The notes beneath the pieces are model-generated. The model was not told the DNA's origin, searched no databases, and was given only the letters and a program-made list of their open reading frames with translations. A program made the position numbers and the translations under genes. Below, piece by piece: positions 34,111-41,769 of a DNA stretch of 64,000 nt (its first letter is position 1; each line of letters opens with the position of its first letter). This DNA is from Myxococcus fulvus. GTDB taxonomy: Bacteria; Myxococcota; Myxococcia; Myxococcales; Myxococcaceae. The DNA is taken from contig NZ_FOIB01000010.1 in NCBI RefSeq assembly GCF_900111765.1, positions 124,001 to 188,000 on the forward strand. Reading direction: 5' to 3'.

Positions 34111-35373
34111 TCATCCGCGCCGCGGCAGATGGACGCTGAAGGTCGTCCCCTCCGCCTGCGTGGACGCCACCTCGACGCTCCCGCCATGGGCCCGGGCAAT
34201 CTGGTCCACGATGAAGAGGCCCAGGCCCACGCTGCGCCGCTCCGCGCCGTTCGTGGTGCCGCGCTTCATGGGCTCGAAGAGGGTGGGGAGCACCTCCAGC
34301 GGGATGGGGGGCCCGTCGTTGTGCACCCGCAGGACCAGCTCCTGGTCATGCGCCTCGCTCGACACCTGGATGCGCGCGCCCGGAGGGCTGTACTGCATGG
34401 CGTTGGCGAGCAGGTTGTGCAGCACCTGGGCGATGCGGTCCGCGTCCCAGGCGCCTCGGCCGATGCCCTGGGTCCGGACCTCCAGCACGCGCTCCGGCGC
34501 GACGGCCTGGACCTCCTCGGCGACCTGCTGGGTCAGCTCGTGCAGGTCCAGGGGCTGACGGTCGACGGGGAGCACCTGGCCCATGCGCGCCTGGGTGAAG
34601 TCGAGCAGGTCCCGGATGAGCCGCTGCGCGCGGTCCGCCGAGTCGACGATGCGCCGCACCGCCCGCCGCGCCCGCTCGTCCAGGTCCGTGCGGCGCACCA
34701 GCGTCGCCGCGGACATGAGGATGGCGTTGAGGGGGTTGCGCAGGTCGTGGCTGACGATGCCGAGGAGCTGCTCGCGCAGGACGGCCGCCTCCTTCTCGCT
34801 GAAGAGCTGGGCCTCGCTGCGCTCCAGCTCGTCCTGGTTCTCGAGCTGATGGCCGATGAGGTCTCCCAGGTGTCGGAAGATCTCCAGCTTGTCCTGGGGG
34901 AGCGCGGCCGGGTTCGAGTCCAGCGCGCACATGACGCCGAAGAAGGTGCCATCCCTGCGGTACAGCGGCACGGCGATGTAGCTCTCCACGCCATAGAGCC
35001 TGGGCGCGGGGTGGTTCGAGAAGCAGGGCTCCTGGCTGGCGTGGTTGACGAGCAGCGGGGTGGCCGAGGTGCGCACCGTGTTGCAGAACGTCGTCGTGAT
35101 GGCGAGCGTGTCGCCCGGCTTGAGGCCGAAGCCCATCTCGTCCAGCACCGCGCAGCAGCGCCATTCCAGGGCGGTGACGCGGGCCACGACGGCCAGCCGC
35201 AGACCGGTGGTCTGCAGGAGCACTCGCAGGACTGTCTTGACGGCATCGATTCGAGCGATGGCCTGGACGTCCGGGGTGATGCCGCTCGCCGGGGACGACT
35301 GACTGGGGGCTGACCGCGTTGTGTCTTGAGCGACGAGCATGAAAATGGCAACGCGGGGGACACCTCGCGTCAT
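34111..35373 (-). CDS. GAF-domain sensor histidine kinase
   Basis: 420 residues, soluble. The GAF domain spans about 40-185 (CNTVRTSATPLLVNHA, VESYIAVPLYRRDGTFFG). HisKA has the phospho-acceptor His in GIVSHDLRNPLNAI (about residue 210), and HATPase_c closes with RSVGLGLFIVDQIARAHGG. It is the same H-box style as the kinase at 15.9-18.3 kb. No response regulator adjacent. The start at 35373 abuts a GGGAGG; an internal ATG 11 codons in (35340) lacks any ribosome site. Confidence 0.83.
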   Translation of the reverse strand: MTRGVPRVAIFMLVAQDTTRSAPSQSSPASGITPDVQAIARIDAVKTVLRVLLQTTGLRLAVVARVTALEWRCCAVLDEMGFGLKPGDTLAITTTFCNTVRTSATPLLVNHASQEPCFSNHPAPRLYGVESYIAVPLYRRDGTFFGVMCALDSNPAALPQDKLEIFRHLGDLIGHQLENQDELERSEAQLFSEKEAAVLREQLLGIVSHDLRNPLNAILMSAATLVRRTDLDERARRAVRRIVDSADRAQRLIRDLLDFTQARMGQVLPVDRQPLDLHELTQQVAEEVQAVAPERVLEVRTQGIGRGAWDADRIAQVLHNLLANAMQYSPPGARIQVSSEAHDQELVLRVHNDGPPIPLEVLPTLFEPMKRGTTNGAERRSVGLGLFIVDQIARAHGGSVEVASTQAEGTTFSVHLPRRG

Positions 35374-35459
35374 CCTCCCTCTTCGAAGGGGAGCGTCCCA
35401 GGGGCGAGGGCGGGCGAGGGCCTGCTAGACTCCCTCGCTCTCCGGCTCCTCGAGGCCAT

Positions 35460-36191
35460 ATGCGCTCCGCGCTGTTCGTGCTGTTGCTCCTGACGATGGG
35501 CGCTTGTCGGCGCAAGGAAGCCCCGCGCATCGAGCAGGTGGGCCCCGCGGAGCTCACGCACCAGCGCTCCTGTGAGTGGCTCGACTGGGAGAACAACTCC
35601 TGTCGCGCGGACTCCGTGCTGCGCGCGGGCGAGGTCCGCTTCGAGCAGGTCACCTTCGTCGAGGCGGACCCCAGCGCGACGCGGGCCCTGGTCGGGCAGT
35701 TGGATGGGTCCGGTTCTCTCGTGGACCTGCGCTCCGGGGACGTCCTGCTCCGCTTCCCGCCGCACACCTCGAAGCGCGAGTGGTGCGACGACTCGCGGCT
35801 GGTGGTGTCCTCGCCCCTGGCGGACTTCGGTAGCTCCCAGGGGTTGCTGGGCACCTCGCTGGAGGTCGTGTGGTTCGACCCGAGCGCGGCCGTTCAGCGC
35901 GCCGTGCTCCACCGGGGGCTCAGGGCCGTGCCCCGGCTGGCCTGCGGCCCCGGTGGTTCGCTGGCGTTCATCGTGTCGGGGACGCGCGGTGAGGCGCCCA
36001 TCGAGCTGTATCGCTGGAGCCCGGAAGAAGGCTCGAAGCTGCTGGAGACCTGGGCCGGTGAGGTTGAAAACGGCGATTCATCGGACCTCGATATTTCCTG
36101 GAATTCGTCGGGGCAGCCGGAGTGGTGCGCGTGGGTCCGGCCGTACAGCGTGAATCGCTGCGTGCCTCCGGTGCGTCCGGTCGCCCGGTGA
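35460..36191 (+). CDS. Lipoprotein of unknown function
   Basis: 243 residues with a signal peptide ending in LTMGAC (lipobox). The sequence that follows (SATRALVGQLDGSGSLVDLRSG, GGSLAFIVSG) looks like a partial beta-propeller or WD-like fold of three to four blades. Six cysteines after the lipobox could form disulfides. No family recognised. GAGG lies 4 nt before the ATG. It is divergent from the GAF kinase across 86 bp. Confidence 0.62.
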   Translation: MRSALFVLLLLTMGACRRKEAPRIEQVGPAELTHQRSCEWLDWENNSCRADSVLRAGEVRFEQVTFVEADPSATRALVGQLDGSGSLVDLRSGDVLLRFPPHTSKREWCDDSRLVVSSPLADFGSSQGLLGTSLEVVWFDPSAAVQRAVLHRGLRAVPRLACGPGGSLAFIVSGTRGEAPIELYRWSPEEGSKLLETWAGEVENGDSSDLDISWNSSGQPEWCAWVRPYSVNRCVPPVRPVAR

Positions 36192-36278
36192 GCGTGCCGT
36201 GAAAAAGTGACACCTTGGCGAAGGCTTGGGGCCGCGTGCGTTCTGCCGCCGGCCAGCCGCCGTGAGCCAGGAGACGAC

Positions 36279-37646
36279 ATGAAGACGCGAATGCTGTGTG
36301 CCACGCTGGGAGCCCTGGCGTTGGGCGCCGTGGGCTGTGGGGACGATGCGCCGCCCGCGAAGAGCTGGGAGGTGGGCTCGGGGTTGCGGCTGGACGACGG
36401 TGACGTCGTCAGCGTGGTGTACGGCTCGGGGCCGGGGACGGTGGCGGAGGGCAATGACTCGCGGCTCACGGACGCGCGCGCGCCCCTGCCCGGGAGCACG
36501 AGCTACATCCAGAACGGGACCGAGCCGCAGCAGGCGTCGCTGTCGCTGACGGGCAGCGCCACCACGACGGCGGGACACTTCGTCGACGCGGCGGCGGCCG
36601 TCGCCCAGCCCGTGCCGTTGCTTCGCGTGACGAACACGAGCACCACGCCCGCGTGGACCGCGCTGCCGCTCCTCTCCGTCGACTCGGCCGGTGGGCTGGT
36701 GGCGCGGGGTGAGCTGGAGCAGGGCGCGCTCCCCACGAGTGGACCGGGCCTGCGGCTGATGTGGGCTCCCTCGAAGGGGGCGTTCCGCGCGGGCTTCGCG
36801 CAGACCACGCAGTGGGACGAGGACAACGTGGGGGTGTACTCCTGGGCGGGTGGGGCCAACAGCCGCGCGAGCGCATACGGGTCCTTCTCGTTCGGTGACG
36901 CGTGTGTCGCCTCCGGTGTGGTCTCGACGTGCTTCGGCTCGTCGAACCAGGCGACGGGCTCGGCGAGCTTCGCCAGCGGCGCGGCGAGCACGGCGAGCGG
37001 CTTCACCTCGGTGGCGATGGGCTACACCAACAACGCGACGGGGCAGGGCTCCGTCGCGCTGGGGTACCGCGTCGACGCGAACGCGGACTACAGCACGGCC
37101 ATGGGACAGCGGGCCTCGTCGGGAGGCTTCAAGGGCTCGTTCATCTGGGCGGACCAGTCGACCACCAACGTCATCTCCAACACCGCCGAGCACCAGTTCC
37201 TGGTGCGCGCCTCCGGTGGCATCCAGCTGCGCACCAACGCCACGGCGACCACGGGGTGCAACCTGCCGGCGGGCTCCGGCGTGTTCACCTGCACCTCGGA
37301 CCGGAACCAGAAGGAGGACTTCCGCACGGTGGACGGCGAGCAGCTCCTGGAGAAGGTGGCGCGGCTTCCCGTGGAGAGCTGGCGCTACAAGGAGGAGGCC
37401 CTGGGCGTGCGGCACGTGGGGCCGGTGGCGCAGGACTTCCGCGCCGCTTTCGGGCTGGGCACGGATGACACCAGCATCGGCATGCTCGACATCGACGGCG
37501 TCAACATGGTCGCCATCCAGGCGCTGGAGCGGCGCACCCGGCAGCTGCGCGAGCGCGACGCGGAGGTGGACGCGCTGAAGGCGGAGCTGGCGGAGCTGCG
37601 CCGCGGCCTCGCCGAGCTGAAGGCCGCGATGCCCCGCGCGCGCTGA
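36279..37646 (+). CDS. YadA-head/S74-chaperone fibre-like lipoprotein
   Basis: 455 residues. The signal peptide ends in LGAVGC (lipobox). The middle (about 195-300) has YadA-head repeats (ATGSASFASGAAST, TSVAMGYTNNATG, GSVALGYRV), a left-handed beta-roll that trimerises. The C-terminus is an S74-type intramolecular chaperone: Ser340-Asp and Lys345 in SDRNQKEDF form the self-cleavage dyad, followed by RHVGPVAQDF and a coiled-coil tail (about 415-455) rich in Glu, Leu and Arg. Phage tail fibres use this domain to fold as trimers and then cut it off. It converges on the last gene of the eCIS operon. A signal peptide argues for a cell-surface fibre, not a particle part. Confidence 0.78.
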   Translation: MKTRMLCATLGALALGAVGCGDDAPPAKSWEVGSGLRLDDGDVVSVVYGSGPGTVAEGNDSRLTDARAPLPGSTSYIQNGTEPQQASLSLTGSATTTAGHFVDAAAAVAQPVPLLRVTNTSTTPAWTALPLLSVDSAGGLVARGELEQGALPTSGPGLRLMWAPSKGAFRAGFAQTTQWDEDNVGVYSWAGGANSRASAYGSFSFGDACVASGVVSTCFGSSNQATGSASFASGAASTASGFTSVAMGYTNNATGQGSVALGYRVDANADYSTAMGQRASSGGFKGSFIWADQSTTNVISNTAEHQFLVRASGGIQLRTNATATTGCNLPAGSGVFTCTSDRNQKEDFRTVDGEQLLEKVARLPVESWRYKEEALGVRHVGPVAQDFRAAFGLGTDDTSIGMLDIDGVNMVAIQALERRTRQLRERDAEVDALKAELAELRRGLAELKAAMPRAR

Positions 37647-37668
37647 GGCGGCGCTCCGTCGTCGCGAA

Positions 37669-37696
37669 GGGGCCGGGGACTCGGCTCCCGGGCCCC
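37669..37696. terminator. Terminator hairpin at the end of the eCIS operon
   Basis: A 10-bp GC-rich stem with one G-G mismatch (37669-37679 with 37686-37696) and a 6-nt loop, between the convergent fibre-like lipoprotein and the last eCIS gene. Confidence 0.6.
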
Positions 37697-37704
37697 TCCC
37701 GCGT

Positions 37705-40700
37705 TCAGGGCAGCACGGCGCGCAGGCTCTTGCCCGACTCCGAGGGCGCCTCCACCGTGCGCAGCGGCGCCGTGTTCCCCGCCGCGTCCCGTGCGTACAC
37801 GGTGATGCTGTTCGTGCGCGCGTTGGCCACCCACAGCTCCTCGCCGGAGGCATCCAGCGAGAGGCCCGTGGGCTGTGACAGCCCCGTCGCCTTGCCCTGG
37901 AGCACGCGCAAGGGCTTCACGGCCGCCGCCTTGGTGTCCAGCAGCGACGCCAGCGAGTACACGGACACCGCGTCCGCGCCGTAGTCGGCGACGTAGAGCT
38001 CCTCGTGGACCGCGTCCCACGCGAGCCCCGCGGCCCGGTTGAGCTTGAGCTGCTCGCCCGTCCACCGCGCGCGCGGTGCCGTGTCGCCTTGGGCCTGCGC
38101 GTCGAAGAGGGCGAGGTACGCCCCGCGTCCTCCCTTGGGCCCGGCCGTCAGCCCCGTCGCCTGGCCCTTGCCCGAGCCCGCCACGAAGAGGCGCTGGTGC
38201 TCCGCGTCCAGCGCCAGGCCCAGCGGTCCGCTCAGCCCCGTCTTCTTCCCGGCGAGCACGCGCGCGGGCTGGAAGCCGCCCTGGTCGTCACGGCGGAAGA
38301 CGGCCACCGAGTCGCTCCCTGCGTTGGCGACGTAGAGCTCGTCGCGCCGCGCGTCCAGCACCAGGGCCGTGGGCTGCTCCAGGTCCTTCTCGAGCTTCCC
38401 CACCGCGGCGTGGTTCTCCAGGCTCAGGCGCGCCACGGCGTTGGCGCCGGTGTCCGCCACGAGCAGCTCCTGCCGCTTCGCGTCCCGCGCCAGCCCCCAG
38501 GGCTGCTCCAGCGCGGACGTCACGGTGCTGGACGCGGTGAGCGTGCGCGTGCCGAGCGTCCCCGGAGCGATTCCCGGCGGCGAGTTGGTGAAGCAGCGAA
38601 TCCAGAACCACAGCTCGAAGTCGCCGCCCTGTCGACCGTCCCCTCGGTTGGGGAGGCCCGCGGCGAAGCGCTGCGACAGCGAGCGCGAAATCACCTCGCC
38701 ATCCATGACGCGGCTGCCGTCGCGCGAGTGGATGTAGCCGCCCCGGATGCGCAGCTTCGCGAGCATGCGGGGGTTCGTGCGGTCCTCGGTGTCGTAGACG
38801 CGCAGTTGGTTCAGCCACCGGTAGGACTCCAGCGCGGGGACCCAGACGATGTCCGTGCCGAAGATGCGCGCCTCGCCGCGCAGCTCGAAGGTCTGATGAC
38901 CGACGATGCCCACCAACCGGCCCATCTGCTCCCTCCACCACGTCGAGTCGTGGGTGGTCAGGGGGTAGTTGATCTCCACCGACAACGACACGACGGGGCG
39001 GGGGAGCGGCAGCGGCGCGCCCGCGGGCGACATGAGCGGCGCCAGCTCCTCGCTGCAGATGATGCGGATGCCCTGGCTCAGCGCGACGAAGGGGTCGAAC
39101 TCCACGATGCTGTCGTTCTCGATGGGGAGGTCGGAGTTGCTGGCCATCTCCACGCGGGTGACCTTGACCGAGGGCTCGGCCGCGACGGAGACGGTGGAGC
39201 GCGCGTTGAACAGGATGGGCGGCACCCGCGTGGGCGTCTGGGCGTCCTCCACCAGCTGGGCCGTCACCCGCTGCGTCGGCGCGTTCGACAGCGTCCACAG
39301 CGCGGCGGCGATGCCCTGCGTGTTGGTGCGCACCAGGAGCGACGCGCCGGGCGTGCCCGTCCCCTCGGCGGGGCGGAGCCTGGCGCCATCCTCGAGCTGG
39401 AGGATGCGGAAGTGCACGAGCGCGTTGGCGACCGGGTTCTCCCCCTGCATCACCGCCACCATGAGCGGCGTGGGCAGCTCCTGCAGCGGCGCGCCCTCCT
39501 GGCCGTCTCCGCCCAGGTACAGGAACGTGCGCTGGCGGCACAGCGTGTCCAGCGCCTCCTGCACCGTGTCCGCGTTCAGCAGCGTCTGGCACCCGCCGGA
39601 CTGGTAGGCCACCCGGTTCGCCAGGCTCAGGCGCGCGGTGAACACCAGGGGCAGGTGGGCCTCGACGAGCGGGCCGCCCTGGGACACCAGGAGCCGCGCC
39701 TCCACCTGCTGGGTGACGTCGTTGGGGTTGGGCAGCCACTCCACCAGGGCGAGGCCGTCGTCGCCGGTGGTGACGACGATGCTCTCCGTCCACGGGTTGT
39801 TCGAGCCGGCAAGGCGCACGCCGGTGTACTGGCCGCCGGCGCCGCTCAGCACCCGGAAGCGGACCGACTGGTTCGCCGCGCGGCGCTGATGACGGGCCAC
39901 GCCCACGCGCAGCGGATGCGGCAGCCGCTCGCCGGGGAGCACCTCCTGGCCGTCGCCGCCCTCGTACGTGAGCACCAACTGCCGGCTCAGCGTGTCCAGC
40001 GCTTCCTGGACGGTGTGCGTGTCGTTGAGGATCTCCTGCGCGTCGTCCGGGTCGTACGCCACCTTGGACGCGACACTGAGGCTCGCGAAGTAGCGCAGCG
40101 GCGCGTGGATGGCCTCGTTCCCGTGGTCCAGCAGCCGGGCCTCCACCACCTGGCTGTGCCGGGGGTCGTTCACCGTCTGCCAGCCGTCGATGGCCGGCGT
40201 CCAGAAGACCTCCGCGATGCCGCTGGCGTCGGTGTAGATGACAATCGTGGTCTGCGGGTCGTCCGGCAGGTTGACGTCCGCGACGGTGCCCTGGCCCTCG
40301 GACAGCACCACGCTGAACTGGACGCGCGCGCCCACCACGGGGATGCGCCCGTTGAACACGCCCGCGCGCAGGGGCCTCGCGAGCCGGGTTGGCGGCGCGG
40401 GCGGACGGGCGGGCAGCACCTCCTGGCCGTCGCCGCCCGCGTACACCAGCGTCTTGTGCTCGGTGAGCGGGGGGAACAGGTTGCGGCAGTCGTGCACGTG
40501 CCAGCCGTCGGAGTTTCGCTCCAGCACGGCCAGCGCGCAGTAGTGGTGACGGATGCCGTGGGCGGGCTCGGAGGCCGGCAGCCCTCCGTCCTGCGGCCAC
40601 AGCACGTTGCGCGTCACCGTGCGCGCGGGGATGAGCCAGTAGTCGCCCGTGCGGTAGCGGCCCGCGGTGAAGCGCACCTGCACGCCGCTCTCCAGCGAGG

Positions 40701-41760
40701 TCCACCCCAGCGACGGGTCCGCCGGAGCGGGGACGATGTCCAGCGCGCCCGCGGGGCCCACGTTGTCCCAGCCGCGCACGGTGAGCACGCCGGAGGGCAT
40801 CACGGCCGGCCACGTCGCCGCGTCGATGGTGATGCGGTTGCCCGTCATCGCCTCCACGCGGATGAGCTCTCCGGGCTCGCCGCGCAGCACGCGCTCCTCG
40901 GTGGTCAGCTCCAGCCACTGGTTGGGCTGGAAGCGCCGGTAGCCGTCCTTGCCCGGCTCCGTCACCACCATGCGCCGGTTGAGGACATCCACCGACTCCA
41001 CCTTGGTGAAGAGGATGCCGTTGTCGCGCGACCACTTGAAGGTGGCCGTGCCGCCGCCCGTGTTGCCGCGGTGGACCTCCACCCGGTAGAGCTGGTTCTC
41101 CAGCCGGCGGTAGCCCGCCTCGGCCGCGACGATGCACGGGTTGTCGCTGGCCTGCTCGGGCTCGCCGCGCGCCGCGAGCGTGCCGGTGCTGGTCAGCTCA
41201 TCGGGCAGCCACTCCGGGGTGCCGAAGGTGTGGCACGGCACCCCCTCGATGGGGCCCGAGGCGTTCGTTCCCGTGAGCCTGAGCAGCCGCACCTGCCACA
41301 CCGTGCGGGTGCGCGTCGCGGAGTCCGGGCCGCCCAGCGCCACCTCGCGCAGCTCCGGGTCCTCCAGCGCGGTGACGTGGCGCTGCCACACGTCCAGGAA
41401 GGCCAGGTAGCGCCCGTTCGCCACCGGCAGCGTGAAGCCGGGGAGGTCCGGCTGCGCGTCGAGCGCCACCGCCTGCTCGTTCTCGCAGAGGACGCCCTCC
41501 ACGTAGTAGCGCCCGGCGCGCACGAAGGGGCGGGTGCCCTGCGTGAAGAGGGCGAACCCCGTCTGCTCGGCGGGCGTGCCGGGCTCCTGGGGTGTCCCGC
41601 TGTGGCCGATGACGTCCCGGCGCGTCGTCTGGTCCAGGTACTGCTGGATGTCGACGTGCTCGTTCCAGTCGGCGTCCAACTGGACGCGTCCCTGCTGCAT
41701 CCGCACGGTGGAGTAGTGCTTCGCGGGCCGGAAGGTGTTCCGGCTGAAATCGCCCTTCAT
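37705..41760 (-). CDS. DUF6519 / Ig-like repeat / beta-propeller giant tail-tip protein
   Basis: 1351 residues, the last gene of the operon. The N-terminal ~400 residues match DUF6519, opening with MKGDFSRNTF and MQQGRVQLDADWNEHVD, a family tied to eCIS loci. Three ~155-residue repeats follow, starting near residues 436, 597 and 748. Each begins with YxGGDGQE, runs as an Ig-like/invasin-type beta sandwich and ends with TVQEALDTLxRQ. A separate domain covers about 890-1070. The C-terminal ~280 residues are a six-bladed NHL-like propeller (QPWGLARD, QPTALVLD, GLALDAEHQ, GLAWDAVHE, QPTGLSLD). A receptor-binding fibre or baseplate appendage is the best guess. It lies 9 bp after the gpI-like gene. 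Confidence 0.8.
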   Translation of the reverse strand: MKGDFSRNTFRPAKHYSTVRMQQGRVQLDADWNEHVDIQQYLDQTTRRDVIGHSGTPQEPGTPAEQTGFALFTQGTRPFVRAGRYYVEGVLCENEQAVALDAQPDLPGFTLPVANGRYLAFLDVWQRHVTALEDPELREVALGGPDSATRTRTVWQVRLLRLTGTNASGPIEGVPCHTFGTPEWLPDELTSTGTLAARGEPEQASDNPCIVAAEAGYRRLENQLYRVEVHRGNTGGGTATFKWSRDNGILFTKVESVDVLNRRMVVTEPGKDGYRRFQPNQWLELTTEERVLRGEPGELIRVEAMTGNRITIDAATWPAVMPSGVLTVRGWDNVGPAGALDIVPAPADPSLGWTSLESGVQVRFTAGRYRTGDYWLIPARTVTRNVLWPQDGGLPASEPAHGIRHHYCALAVLERNSDGWHVHDCRNLFPPLTEHKTLVYAGGDGQEVLPARPPAPPTRLARPLRAGVFNGRIPVVGARVQFSVVLSEGQGTVADVNLPDDPQTTIVIYTDASGIAEVFWTPAIDGWQTVNDPRHSQVVEARLLDHGNEAIHAPLRYFASLSVASKVAYDPDDAQEILNDTHTVQEALDTLSRQLVLTYEGGDGQEVLPGERLPHPLRVGVARHQRRAANQSVRFRVLSGAGGQYTGVRLAGSNNPWTESIVVTTGDDGLALVEWLPNPNDVTQQVEARLLVSQGGPLVEAHLPLVFTARLSLANRVAYQSGGCQTLLNADTVQEALDTLCRQRTFLYLGGDGQEGAPLQELPTPLMVAVMQGENPVANALVHFRILQLEDGARLRPAEGTGTPGASLLVRTNTQGIAAALWTLSNAPTQRVTAQLVEDAQTPTRVPPILFNARSTVSVAAEPSVKVTRVEMASNSDLPIENDSIVEFDPFVALSQGIRIICSEELAPLMSPAGAPLPLPRPVVSLSVEINYPLTTHDSTWWREQMGRLVGIVGHQTFELRGEARIFGTDIVWVPALESYRWLNQLRVYDTEDRTNPRMLAKLRIRGGYIHSRDGSRVMDGEVISRSLSQRFAAGLPNRGDGRQGGDFELWFWIRCFTNSPPGIAPGTLGTRTLTASSTVTSALEQPWGLARDAKRQELLVADTGANAVARLSLENHAAVGKLEKDLEQPTALVLDARRDELYVANAGSDSVAVFRRDDQGGFQPARVLAGKKTGLSGPLGLALDAEHQRLFVAGSGKGQATGLTAGPKGGRGAYLALFDAQAQGDTAPRARWTGEQLKLNRAAGLAWDAVHEELYVADYGADAVSVYSLASLLDTKAAAVKPLRVLQGKATGLSQPTGLSLDASGEELWVANARTNSITVYARDAAGNTAPLRTVEAPSESGKSLRAVLP

Positions 41761-41769
41761 GGCGTCTCC

